Positions 50,201-62,584 of a stretch of 64,000 nt of DNA are shown here, in pieces (the stretch's first letter is position 1; each line of letters opens with the position of its first letter). Origin of the DNA: Brugia malayi (Eukaryota > Nematoda > Chromadorea > Rhabditida > Onchocercidae); NCBI RefSeq assembly GCF_000002995.4, contig NW_025062478.1, positions 7,540,001 through 7,604,000 of the forward strand, written 5' to 3'. Below the pieces are notes generated by a model. It ran no database searches. It had not been told where the DNA came from and saw nothing but the letters and a program-made list of their open reading frames with translations. Both the position numbers and the translations under genes were made by a program.

Positions 50201-53200
50201 CAGCGTATTCTTCAATTTCTGAATGATGATAACGATGTTTGGGTATGGGTGGTGGCGTCGGGGATGACATTATTGCGGAGTCACTCCAAAAGCCTTCCGT
50301 CTGGAAAATCTAATTGACTTCTTTATTATAGAAAAAGAAAAAATGAGACACATTTCTCCAGGTCCAATTTAAATCAAATAAAAATTTAAGAAGATTTAAA
50401 AGCATAATCGAGAAATTGCTCACCATAGTTTGAACAATATTTGTGTCCTTTTGTTCCAGCGATATCCGTCGAGATTCTACGTGAAGTGAGGCGCCTGATC
50501 TTGCTTCACCTACCTTATTCTAAAAATAATTACTTGTTTTCATGCCCAGTTTATTATACTTCCAATCTCTCTTTGTAATTTGACAGTGTCAATAAAAGAA
50601 GACAGTTCCACTACTCTCTGCAAAAAGGATATCTGCACCTTTGCAATAACAGTATACATCCCCGAATGTTTAGGAAGGGCATTTTCGATGACAACTCTAT
50701 ACCATCCATTGATATCGCTTTCCGTACGTGCATCCAGAGTGTGCAATGATCTGTCGTTATGTTTCCAATGAACCGTTGGTGGTGGTTCACCAAATACGCG
50801 TACCTAAGTAATACCAAGCATATAAAAATATTGAATTTTTCTCTATATACTCTCTTTAAAATTACAAAATTCGGAATCATAAGGAAAACTCACAAACCTC
50901 GAAAACAGTTCGTTCACCTTCCTGGACAACTTGATTGGTAAGTGGTGGTGCAAACGATGGTGTAATCAAGGGAAACTTTGGCTCTGAAGATGTTGAAGGT
51001 GGTATCATAATACTTCTTGGAGTCGATGGCGATTGCACTGTTAGACGGCAAAAGTTGGTAGCTTCACCTACAGTGTTCGTCGCTTTAATTGTATAAAGAC
51101 CAGCATCGCTCATGTTTGTGTTCTTTACTTTCAATGAGCAGTGATCGCCTTCAAATCGAAGTTCGATATGTTCCGATTCCCTTATCGCATCCTCATCTTT
51201 ATACCAAACCACCTGCAATGACTGATCAAATTTCTACTCCTAAACAATACTGTTTTCAATTCTAGAAAAAATAAAAGGTGCATTCGTAATTCCAAGCCTA
51301 ACCCTTTAGAAACTTGAATATACTCAAACAAATCCATTAAACTCATGTCAAAATATTCCAAGCTTAGTTCAAATAAAACGAAAAAGTGAGTAATATTCAC
51401 TCCAAAAGCTCGTTTAGCACTGATATATATGCAGTGATATAAATAGTGATGAATTACGTACAATGAGAAAGAATATATTACTGAATCATTGCAATATCAC
51501 ATTATGAATTACGCCTGCAATCATCTTCCACTCATCAGAAATGCAATTACTCGACAATTTGTCACTATCAGCAGGTAGTCTAGCAAATTAGGAGATTTGT
51601 AAAAAGCCTTTATTTTCAAAACTTAAAAAAATAGTACCTTTGGCTCAGGGACGGCTATAATAATGCAATCGAGAAAAGTTTCATCACCCTCGTTCACGGT
51701 AATATTGCGCAACTGTCGGATGAAACGCGGTTTAAATGATTCCTCCATTTCTCGTCCCATCTCGCTCCGAGCTATAAAACTTCTCAAAATATCCGACAAA
51801 ACAGTCGCTTTTCATCACTTTTTTGACAGAATTATAGCCATCAAAGTACAAATTTTATAAGCATTTAAATCATTTATTTTAGCATATGTTCAAATCTTTC
51901 CACTTTTCAATCTTATTGAAATATTTATTCCAAAATTCAGAAAAATGGAAAAACTGCAAAGAATTTGAATTCATTTTTAAAGTTTTGAAGTTAATCTGCC
52001 ATGCCTTTATCTCAAAATTTTCATCCAATGATTTGATCTACAGAATTTAGTTATAATTTAAAATGTTAAAAAGTAATTAGATATTTGAACATTATTTTTG
52101 TAAAGCAAGATAATCCAAAGAGATATGAGAATTAAACTATACTTTTTCCTAGTGAGAGTAGCAGTACTTATTTCATTATGCGCACTTTTCGAAATAACTT
52201 TGAAACTTACATTTGACAACGAGCTTTGCAGAAAATTCGGCCAAGCCCGCAACATTTTGAGCACGTACCGTGTAAACGGCTGTATCTTCTATAAACGTTT
52301 CATCGATAGTTAAGGTAGCAACCCCATTGACAAAAGTAGTGCGATAATCAATATTATCTTTCACATCTCGACCATCCTAAAATGATTAATAATGGAAAAT
52401 CGTAAAAAATAATGCTGATTCCAAAATATCTCCATTTTAAACCATCTTACATAATACAAATGCAATATATAACAGAAATTCTACTAAAAGTTTTGTCTGG
52501 AATACCACCTACGATAAATCAGGTTGAGATGATTTTTACTTTACTGATCAATACAGAAATTTGTATTAAGAGAAAGAACATAACATACCTTAAACCATCG
52601 TATCTCAGGTATTGGTTCACCTTTGATATAAGCTGTAAATTCGAATCTATCACCTTCATCGATTTGTGTATCACGTAAATGACTTGTGATTTCTGGAGCT
52701 TTCGTCATTCCCCTACAGTAGACTTGAAGTAAAATAAGTGAGAAAATGATGTAGTTATCTGCTTTGTATACTATCTGGTTTGTTAAGTATTTCTGACGAA
52801 TATGCATAGTTATTTCAATAATCAATAAGTAATCGCCAAACAGCCTTAGGTTCGACAAACTTCCATAAATTCACTTTTTTCCTATCTTTTGTCCTCATCC
52901 CAGGACCCATTTAAAAGTCTTGATCTAATAACAACAATAAATTTTTTGTCAGAAAGCTGTCGAAAGTTAAATTCTTGAAATTCAAAAAGCAATGAACTTT
53001 GTCGTTTCAATTCGTTTTTCCACATCTCGGATTCTCTCATTTAGTTGTATAAACCGCTCCTCAATTTGCTCCTGGCGCCTTTTCGATGCCATCAATTTCT
53101 CAAACGCTTCTTCACCTATAAAAATGTTTGATGTCAGAAAAAAATAATCCTTTGCAATTTTTTTTTAAATCATTTTTTTTTACCTCTTTTCAAATCTTTC

Positions 53201-56200
53201 CTTAGCAATTTCCTTTCATTTAAAACTAGGTCATATACTACGCAGTAACCTTACTTAAAAGCTATAATTTTACTCGCCAGAACTATTACCTTCAGTTTCT
53301 TTCAGAATTTGCTCAGCTTTTTCGATCATTCGTTTTTGTTCATGGAAACGTTCCTCAATTTCTTCAATTATTTTCGTCACTTCTTCACATTGTTCAATCA
53401 CTGCTGCACTTTCTAATTTCTCCTCTATAGTACGAAATATCTCTATCGTTTCCTTTTGCCAAATTTCGACCTTGGAAGAAAAAGAAACTCCCATTTTGAA
53501 ACTTCGTTATTTTGCTTTAAAAGAGTTAAATCAGATAGATTTTCTACAATAGTTCGTTCCATCTCATAAATTCACACCTCTTCAACAATTCGGATTATTT
53601 TCTGTTCTTCTACTCGCTTATCTTGCCATCGTTGCCAAGTTTCCTCGATCATTCTTTGCCGCTGTTCATGCTCATTCAGCACATTGCGCACTGAATTTAT
53701 TGACTGCTCAACATCAAGTCTTGAATCCTTTACCTTTGCTGATTGAGCTGTATCAATAAACTGATTACCTGAAATATTTCGACAACACTCCTGAAGCCTT
53801 AAATTGATGAGTTTAATGAAAAATTTTTTCTAATTAAGAAAAAAAATGTACGAATTACATACATTATCAGTAGTCAATTCTCCATGAATAAAAAATTGAA
53901 TGTAGAAAGTTGTAGTAATAATAGTTATTCCTTTTCCATACCCCTAATAATGAGTATTCTTTCATTAATAAAAAAAGCGGAAATCGTATAAGTTTCAAAA
54001 AATTATTATAAACCTTGATGTTTTTCTTGCCTAATTGTTTCTTCGATCATACGAAATACTTCTTTCATTTGTATGAGCAATTTTTCGTTCATATAGGTAC
54101 GATTTGAACAAATCAAGGTATTCAAACTCTCAAATGAACTCTCGAGTTCCTTAGCAAATTTTTGCACCTGAAACACCAATTATTTTGTAGTATCATCTAT
54201 TTTAGGAAAATATAAGCTCAGATGAGTGCTTCCTAGACTGAAGTTATGCAATGACATATAAATAGCTGAACCAAATAAGTACTTGTCCATTTGTCTTATC
54301 TTCTACGCTAAGTTTTTTTAATTATTTTCTTTCCATTTAATTAATTTCTTTCAAGCATGTCTCTCTAGCTTTTCTGTAATTTCTCATTAAAAAATTTCGC
54401 AACTTTTACTTCCTCGAACTTCGAATGAGTCTTATCCTGTTAATTGTATACTAAAATAGTTGTACAAATTTCCAACCTGCTGAAAAGCAGTGCCAAGGTT
54501 AACGCGTTCATCCACCGCTTCTTTTAATGATTCGTATCGTTGCTTAAATTCTTCCAGGCGCTGACGATCAACTGTGCCTAATTCATGGGTTTTGCTCCAC
54601 AAACCATTCAGCTCAAATCCTTTGTTCTATATAAAAAAGACAGATCATCTGAATGGAAGTTAGTACGGAAGCCAAAATAATTCATTCTATGAAAAAGGCT
54701 TCTTCCATCAAATTTCACAATTCAAATTAAAAAAGGGTACAAATCTCACTCACGATAATATCAATGAACATATCCTTGTGAACTTTATGAAACTGAATGG
54801 CATCACTCAAACTGCAACCTAATCGGCCATTCACCGCAAATGATTGTTCTGTTTCTGTGAGCCATTTTTCGAAACGATATAACTGAAACGAACAATCAGA
54901 TAAAAAATAAATGAATTTATTCACTTTCTATTCATCATTTTATTGATCAAATTTTACTTTTCATTAAATTTTATGAACAATCATTACTAGAATAACTAAC
55001 AAACCTGATCCTTCATCAATTCTTTACTTTCATCGATCCGTTCGTAAGCCAAATTCTCAATTTGTTTTAGCTTACTTTGTATATCATTTATGAATCGATT
55101 GACACGTCCATCAATATTAAAAATTTGTCGCCCGTCGTCAATTACCTTTTCCGCTTTTTGTCTCGCCAAAGGCGCCAATTCTCCAGCCATGGCTGCATTA
55201 GCATTACGCATATCCGTTTCCATTGCACTCAACTGATTCAACATCTAAATATATATGTATTATCGATAACTATTTAAAAGAACTTTCTTTTCCTCATCTC
55301 CGTTCGAGCATTTAGTGAAGCGAAGTTCACTTGTTTAATCATGCTATATTTTATTATCAACAATATTCTAAGTACCATTAAGCAAATATTTTTTATAAAT
55401 TAATTCTTCGAAGCATTAGATTTGTCACTATTAGTAGGTATTAATTAGTCAAAGTAATTACCCTTAGTAATTTACAATCGTGAATTGAGAATTTCAAATC
55501 TTAGAAAAAATTAATGAGAGCTTTAATATAACTATTTCTGTTAACTTACAGTATTTGCAGCTGCAATCCATGCAATGACTTTATCATTTTCATCTTTTCT
55601 TTGCTTCAGTTCATGCATAAATTTGTCCAAATCGGTTTGCAATACCATGACTCGTTCGTGAAGATTTGCGTTTGTACCACCTCGATCGATGGTCAGTATA
55701 ATATCTTTTAATGCTTTAAGTTGTTTCTGAATATGATTATTATTCCTTAGGAAAATGTCTTCTAATAAACAAACAACATATTACCTATGTATTCCATTTG
55801 CTTGTTGCATTTTAGACTCAAAAATCTGATCAAGAAATTTTCCTCCAAAAAAGCACCCCTTTCAACTCCTTTTAACAATAATCTAGCAAAAAAGAGTAAA
55901 TTTAAATTATGACTGTACTCACTAGCACTTGCTGTATCAATGCATTGATGTTTTGTCCATCACTGAATTGCATCCGTGCCTGTTTAAGCCATTTTTCAAT
56001 TTCCTCAATATGAGACAAAACTGCTCCACTTTCATCAATTTGCATTTCTAGTTTGGGTCGTTCGTTCTTCCAGGACTCTTCAAGCAATTCCCATTCTGTC
56101 GCCATCTGTGATTCAACATTAGAAGTATGAATAGAAGGATGAAAATAAATGTAACTACCGCGCACAATAAATTACAAATTCCTACTTTTCAGCAATAAAT

Positions 56201-59200
56201 TTCTATTTTACTTAATTTGGTGCGCTGCTATCATGACTTGTAAAATTTTTAAGTATTACTAACAGCAGTAGCCAGATTGAAGACAAATAAGTATGAATGG
56301 ATTTGAATTAACTCCACAAATATGAGTTCCACCAACGCAACCACAAAAAAAAAAAATGACAATGAACATGGAAAGCCCCACTAGTAATAATTTATTTACA
56401 AAAATAACGACCAACAAAATGTAGAAGCCAATATTGGTTCGCAAAAATTTTTTGGTTGTACTCTCAAAAATAAATAAAGTCATTGAATGTCGTTTGATTC
56501 ATTAATTTAATTTTTTAAACTAAATTTTTTCACTATAATTTTCTCGAAAATTATCTTCAAAAAATATGGAGGCCAAGCATACCTTTAACATAGTTTTTTC
56601 GATCAGTAAGCAAGCTTGGGCAGTTTCTTGGACATTTTCTACATTATCAGCCATAGAGCCCAGTACTCGAATTTGTGTTATCACATCCGCTCCACTATCT
56701 ACAGCTAATGCGGTTATATCGATCAGTTCTAAATTTAGGAAAGGACATGACACGAGGTTAATCATTAAACTTTAACATTTTTTAAAAATTTAATCAGAAT
56801 TTTTGAACTGACTAGATTAGTTTTAATTTCTATGAAAGCACTTTCCAATTTTGGCTTTTTGGTCTTTTAAAGAGCTATGACAGAAGTTGGTACAGTTTCC
56901 ATTCAAACAATTAAAACATCTGAATCGTCAAATTACAGAAAAGCCAATTCCAAAAATAAAACAATAACCATCGATGAGTTGTTGAATTTGTAACAAGATA
57001 TTGCTTAAATCGTTGATATCCGGTTGCTCAATCGTTATGCGAAGCATATTTCCCACTTTCAAACTAATCTGAAGAGAGTAACAGCAATAGGTCGTTTACA
57101 GATCAGAAGCAAATCCTTTAAAATTTGCGCATCACGTATCAAAAATTCAAATCATTGAAAAATAAATAAATACAAACTCCTTCATGGCGTTGTGCCAGTT
57201 CATAAAATCGCTTTGTCTCAGTAAGTAAAAATCCTCGCATGTGAAGTTGACGGTTCAACTCTTTCCAAGCTGTACCCAAACTTTCAGCCATCGCTTCATA
57301 AACATGGACATCGGGTTCCTTTTGCTGTATTACTAAATTATCTGCTCGAGCAAGCAATTCTTCCACCTGATCTTCTTTACTCTGAAAATTTAATTTAATT
57401 AATCAACTAATTCAGTTTTGCATTAGCACATAACTAGTATGGTTTGACTAATTATTCTTGTTGAGTCACTGCTTAATTCTGGATGTTCGTTAGTTAGCCA
57501 TGTTTAAGTGACATCATTTCCTGAAATCTTTGTTGAAAATTATTCCATGTTAAAAATGATCAACCAGACATCGCAAAATTTTTTGTGTAAAATGTGCAAT
57601 CACTTATCGTTTCTGCAACACATTTATAATAATGTTAAATAAAAGCACTGATTAGGGCATTAAATACTACAGGATTCATTAAGCAAAAAGAGATGAAAAT
57701 AAAAGAGAATGATAACAATGAGTATCTTAAGTCGATGCATTAGATCTTCATGAGTTGCTAACAAAGCATCGGTTTCTTCCACATTTTCTCCAAGTTCAAG
57801 CATTCGCGGTTGCATTTCATCAATTCGAAGACATGCATATCCAACACTCTGTAAATTGTTTTTTTCATTTCATCTGATAAAAAACCACGATCATCAAAAA
57901 CTCTCAAAAAAAATTGTAAAAAAAGGTAGCAAAATTAAATTATCATGTAAAAGTTTATTTCTCTCCTCTTCTCCCAAAAAATAAATAGGATGGAAATTCA
58001 ATGATTTAAAGAAAATAGTTGAGACGTCGATTAATAATGATCTTTCCGCAGCTAGCAGAACTTTGGAAGACAGACCAACAATTCTTGAAACAGGATACTA
58101 TTGCATGGATTTGAAAAGACATATTGAAAATAATTTAATCAATCTAATCGACAGAGATTCAAATAGACAGAGCGAAACTATATAAAGCTTAAGATAGACA
58201 TAGCAAAACTATATAAATCTTGAAATAGACATAGCAAAAAAACTATATTACATTTCCGTTTCCTAGACTAATCGCACTACTTAAAAAGTGTGAATTGTCC
58301 CCAGTTGAAGGCGCAAATCTTTTCAGTTTGATTTACCTCCTTTTCTCTGTCCTTGGTGGTAGAAAAGTTAACGACTCCTTAACTATAACTTTTCTCAAAT
58401 TATTTTGTGACGCTTCTGTTTAATTTATGATTATTTAGATAAATGTAAATTCTCTCTAATTCGCTTATACAAAAATATTTATTAGTCATACGAGGCATCT
58501 TTCAGCTCCTATTAATTTTATCGACATCATACTTATTTACGCAGTAGTCTCCGGTTAAAGGCGTTTTGCGTCTTTAGTTCAATGTATGAATATAAATTTC
58601 TCCATAAAAATTAAAGAATAAGTAGGATTGTAGTTAATAATGGAAAACAAGACAAGTTAACTTAAAGTAATAATTAACACTGAGAATAAAAACTATTAAA
58701 TCTCACTTGCTAGCACTTTAGTAAAAACTCTGATCAATTGGAAATTGGAAAGCATTAGTTTATAGCGCGAAAGTTGTAGACTTCTATTTTTAAAATTATA
58801 ACGAATTCGCAAAAAAAAAATGTATTAGTTTATTGAGTAGAGTGTGCTCGTTTATTGAATTTGTGCCACTATATTTTATTTTTATTACAGTAATATTTTG
58901 TTTTTTTTTTTTATATTATTCATTGAAACTTCGTACTCATTCATTTATATAAAAATAGAAAATGAAGAAAATACAATCGTAAGAACATTATTAATCCATT
59001 TTTAATGCTCCAAACATAAAACAAACGAGTTTTGGCCTTTTTCCTTAATGGGTTATTAACCATATAATTTATATAAAGTTAGTAAATGTATATTTTTGTA
59101 AAATTTGTAAAAAAAATATTGTAAAGTTTGTATATGTTTACCATCGAAAGTACGGTGTTTTTTTGATAAGACCGAAATGAATCAAATCTTAGAACCCGAG

Positions 59201-59464
59201 AAAGTGGAAAATGTAAGATATGTACGAGATGTTCTTTACTACGACACACTAAAATATCTAATTAATATATAATGATTTCAAATTCTAATGTTTCAAAGAA
59301 TTATTTTAGTGTTAACGATAAGCTGATACTATAAAATAAGGAAGTGAAACGAAAAGAACCTTAAGCAATGCGACAACAATTGTTGCTTTTTTGCCAGCAT
59401 TTATTGCAATCGTACTGATTGTCGTAGTAGTTGGCTGATTTGAATCATCCATCCCGTTGCGCAT
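44211..59464 (-). CDS. CCDC141-like spectrin-repeat protein with C-terminal titin-like Ig domains
   Basis: This large minus-strand gene has about 30 exons. It starts at 59464 (MRNGMDDSNQP; in-frame ATGs at 59503 and 59452 are alternatives) and ends TAA at 44211. Exon 1 reads TTISTIAINAGKKATIVVAL and joins exon 57848 in phase 0. With the next exon (SKEDQVEELLARAD, then VYEAMAESLGTAWKEL) this matches the start of vertebrate CCDC141/CAMDI. Coiled-coil/spectrin exons follow to about 52980, then about six I-set Ig domains. The last exon (44297-44211) ends in a polar tail. In vertebrates CCDC141 is a cytoplasmic adaptor whose gene neighbours titin; Ig/spectrin proteins of this kind usually scaffold muscle or cytoskeleton. 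Most junctions are canonical. The donor of exon 2 (near 57726 or 57717) is not. Some small exons may be missed, so the residue count is not given. Confidence 0.8.
44770..46610 (-). other. titin Z1-Z2-like Ig pair
   Basis: The first domain (exons 46610-46480 and 45771-45570) has PPHFTQTLVSAVAACGDEAK, EVTWKKDGVPIS and SGKYMCTAKNSSGVATSSAQ. The second (45288-45118 and 44935-44770) has APDFVQRLISEEVAEGDKLK, AITWMRNGLVIP and SGQFTCLAENIAGEARSTA. The tandem arrangement and the openings F-T-Q-x-L and A-P-x-F-V-Q-R-L match vertebrate titin Z1 and Z2, the N-terminal Z-disc Ig pair. Two linker exons near 48750 and 47800 precede the pair. Confidence 0.75.
48930..52740 (-). other. four I-set Ig domains
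   Basis: The domains are split across exon pairs: 52720-52590 with 52379-52203, 51775-51640 with 51213-51040, about 51000-50890 with 50803-50620 and 50520-50423, and 49900-49725 with 49090-48930. Each has the hydrophobic start (APEITSHL, FKPRFIRQL, FAPPLTNQVV, PEFIRPF), an E-G-D or E-G-E turn, the core tryptophan (EIRWFK, VVWYKDED, TVHWKHND, KVRWYFN) and a late Y-x-[VIM]-x-A-x-N strand (DAGLYTIKATN, HAGVYKMTAEN). An unstructured linker exon near 50270 (SSPTPPPIPKHRYHHSEIEE) sits between the third and fourth. Confidence 0.8.
49699..49717. repeat. (AT)n microsatellite in intron
   Basis: Short pure AT repeat immediately beside the donor of an Ig exon of the large minus-strand gene. Confidence 0.9.
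52980..57848 (-). other. spectrin-repeat/coiled-coil region of the large gene
   Basis: Successive exons lie near 57848-57720, 57381-57175, 57069-56969, 56731-56583, 56105-55922, 55735-55552, 55244-55006, 54885-54751, 54625-54478, 54168-54015, 53770-53580, 53476-53281 and 53115-52990. They encode heptad-rich helices with conserved W positions, such as EWELLEESWKNERPKLEM and RFEKWLTETEQSF. The last ones are strongly charged (EEIEERFHEQKRMIEKAEQI). The pattern fits spectrin repeats giving way to a continuous coiled coil. This is the CCDC141-like half of the protein. Confidence 0.75.
58162..58248. repeat. three-copy ~32-bp repeat in intron 1 of the large gene
   Basis: Imperfect copies of ATAGACA(T/G)AGC(A/G)AAACTATAT followed by AA and a few variable bases. 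It lies in the 1.5 kb first intron (57849-59359), which is otherwise featureless. Confidence 0.7.
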
Positions 59465-60972
59465 TTCAATTGCAATTATTGTGGACTTCTCAACACTACA
59501 CACGTTTCAAGTCGAAAATAACAAGAATGAATGAAGCAGAAGTGCTATCCACGATGCTTCCTTTGTTTTACCACTCAAACTCTCGAGGAGATACGCTAGA
59601 TCAAAAACACGACAACGTCGGATAACAAGAAGCACAGAGACTGGAACACAGACACATACACACACTTAGACAGACAGACACACTTCGGTGAGCCTCACAA
59701 TTTCAGCCAAATGAGAAATATATCTCAGAATGATAGGATGCACTGATTTCACTTTTCAAAAGAGTGAAAAGCAGTCTTGCAGATGAGAGATAAGCTTTGG
59801 GACTACAAACAGACATTAACACATTATCACATAGTGATTCCTTTACTATATTTCCTGCCATTGTTATCCTCGTAGATTGAGCAGAAATAAGACAGAGCAA
59901 TTTCAACTTATCATTAGCTTTCTCCCTCAACTATTTTCAAATGATCATCCGTAAACAACTGGCGATTGTACCAAAAGCGCCCCATACTACTACTATAACT
60001 ATCCTACACATGTTATGTGTGTGTGTGTGTGTTCAAGAAATTTCATGCCAATATCATGATACTGTTTTCCCAAAGACCTTACTGGTAGTCTTGATCCACT
60101 TCGCTATCACTCTGAAATTATAAAAGCAATGAACTCAAAATAATATGTAGTGCATATCTAATCCTTCCTTACTATCAGTTCGCTGGACCACCTCAACATT
60201 CATGTTGAAATTATTATTAATGTTATAGCTGTGAAAAAAAAAAAAATCACCGACTGTTATACATAGAAATGATAAGCTTGACTACTATCTGCGAATTATG
60301 AACAATCTTTTCCTTTCGATTTTAAGCGCTTGATGAAATAATTCAATAATTCAAGTTGCCTACTCCAAACAATTGCTTTATAACTTCATCTTTACTCGTA
60401 AAATAAAAGAAATAGTCAAAGCAGAAATAGTCAAAGCAGATATCCAAGAACAGTAAGACAACCAAGAACAGAGCGTAAACCCACAAATCACACAGCATAT
60501 AGCCGCCCAGAAGTGCCATTATTACAGCAGATATTAGACGGTAGGACTAACGCTGTTGTAAAGTGTTGGAGGATTGTACAATCTTCAGATTACAGCTTTT
60601 AAATATTTCGGAATCTAATATATTTACTTCAACTCTAAAATACAAATTGCAGATGCGACACTTGTAGAACTTTGTATACTCCAAATAAAGACAAAGTTAT
60701 TTAAGATGAAGACCAGCAGAATGGGCTCATTTTATGCATACCTTATTATAATGACTTCCATCGCTTAATCGAATCTTCAACCCCAAACTTTATTAAAGTT
60801 ACGTCGTTCAAACGCATAAAAGTCGTAACACAAAAGAATGTATCTTTATTGGAATAAACTTCATGAACACTCTATAACATTCTGTAATAATTCATTAGAA
60901 AATTAATGAAAGTTAGAAGTCCACTATCATCTAGATGGAGTGAAAAACACTACACGAAATAGAACTTTGTAA
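59465..60972. other. upstream region of the large gene, with (TG)n at 60016-60032
   Basis: Expected to hold the promoter and 5' UTR of the spectrin/Ig gene and the 3' UTR of the next minus-strand gene. Contains a TG repeat, an ACACAC/AGACAG stretch near 59650-59685 and a small duplication of AAATAGTCAAAGCAG near 60410. No exon is supported. Confidence 0.4.
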
Positions 60973-61972
60973 CTACTTTTTAACACCAACTGGAGTTTTT
61001 TCTTTTAATGGGTCGTATTTCGCAAAGTACAACTCATCTTGAAGACGCTGTGCCTTCCCACGCCTTTTGTGCAAAGATATATGTTCTGGAATTTGATGTA
61101 CCAACATGGCTTTCCAAATTTCTGCTGCAAATTAGGGAATTCAGCATTTCATAAAGAGAATGAAAGTGAAGATCTTATAAAAATTGAAATGTGTTAGTAT
61201 CACTAAAGCATTTCAAAAAATAACTTGCTTATAAAAAATGGAAATCACGAATAATTTAATAACAGTGCACCAAAAAGAAATCATCTACAAATATATGGCA
61301 GAAATAACATACGTGGAAACTTAGCTATATATATTGGAATCAGTATTGACATCCATAGAACGATATTTCTATTAAACGGACACAATTTCCACCACCAACG
61401 AAATGGAAACGCTCGAAACTATAACAAATTTAAAGTATATAAAGTTAAATTAAATTTTTTGTTGATTGGCGGTATCAGTAACTATTTAATACAGAGTGAT
61501 GTGAGGAGATCACTAGAGGGGACATTTTTGAAAAGTGCAACCGAATAAAAACATGATTCGATAGAAGGAAAAGCAACACATTTAGCTGTTTCTAAGAGAC
61601 ATTTTCCAGCAGTATAAAAGATGTTTATATATTTTAACTAGTACAAAAAGTTCATGCTTCTTCGCAATTTCAAGTGCAAGTACAGAGGTATTATTGCTTT
61701 TGAAGGAAAAGTATAATGAGCCTTGTATAATGTAATAGTTCTATCGTTTCTAATCTTTAATTTACAATTCCTTTTAGCCGGTTTCTTATTCCTATTTTCA
61801 ATAAGTTATGTGTAGCGAAACTTACTCTTTCAGCAGGTGTACACGGGATAGCCGATTGACGTGGATGAATATCAGTAGCTGGAATAGGAGCATTAGGGCT
61901 AGCGATAACTTTGGCAAGACCAATAAATGTCTCACCCCACCATTTCGCTTCACGCACTAATTTATCCAGCAT
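60973..61972 (-). CDS. unrecognised 134-residue protein, one likely membrane span
   Basis: Exons 61972-61826, 61418-61313 and 61124-60973 join in phase with canonical sites, giving 134 residues. The N-terminus (MLDKLVREAKWWGETFIGLA) is amphipathic, and basic residues alternate with tryptophans. The middle has FRAFPFRWWWKLCPFN followed by one hydrophobic stretch (IVLWMSILIPIYIAKF). The rest is a basic, soluble tail ending FAKYDPLKEKTPVGVKK. Size, amphipathic start, single span and basic tail resemble small mitochondrial inner-membrane or respiratory accessory proteins, but that is inference and I do not recognise a family. A CTGCAG acceptor sits just before the ATG, so an upstream non-coding exon or spliced leader is likely. 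Confidence 0.7.
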
Positions 61973-62584
61973 ACCTGCAGTGTAATGAAATTAGCAAATT
62001 TTAATAGCGATATTTCGATATACCTTGATAAAACACTAATAAGAATAAGAGAGATGACATGAGTCGTCAACAAAGTAAGTGTACAGGCAAAAATAATATT
62101 AAGCGTGGCAAACATTACGCTTAAAACGAGCAATAAAATATTAAGTACTGAGCGAATAACAAATCCCGCCTTATGCTTCTTCTTAGAACTATTTCCAATC
62201 ATTTTTGCAATGTCTCACGTTCTCATAAATGATCCCTCATAATTTCGTCCAGAAAATAACAAGGAGAGGACAAATCGATCTATGCCAAATGCTTTCTCAG
62301 CAAATGTCTCACGACCCTCCCCTCCGAATTGTCGTATGTTTGAACTTTACAACGGTTCAAGGAGGCAAACGCAGCAGGAACCTTCCAGAAGATTCGATGA
62401 GTAGCAGCTGGACAGTTGAGGTGCGGGTGTGCGCTGCGTGGAGAGTGTGGTTGGGCATCCGGCAGTAGTCCGGTTCCGGTTCGGTGGATAGCTGATATGA
62501 TGGTAGTGCTGGTAATTTGGAATGTCATTTCTTTTCCAAGTTTTCTTCAAATTGTTTTCAGGTTAAGATCCAGAGCACATTATA
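61973..62584. other. divergent promoter region of fkb-6 and the 134-residue gene
   Basis: Short intergenic stretch that is GC-richer near 62350-62500. An open stretch starting at 62202 (-) with MIGNSSKKKHKAGFVIRS cannot be joined in phase to the gene below it. A TTTTCAG site about 20 bp before the fkb-6 ATG suggests an untranslated exon or trans-splicing. Confidence 0.4.

Noticed and set aside
62119..62202. Possible first exon (MIGNSSKKKHKAGF) for the 134-residue protein
   Set aside because: Its donor is phase 0 but the downstream exon at 61974 needs one carried base; no alternative donor fits.
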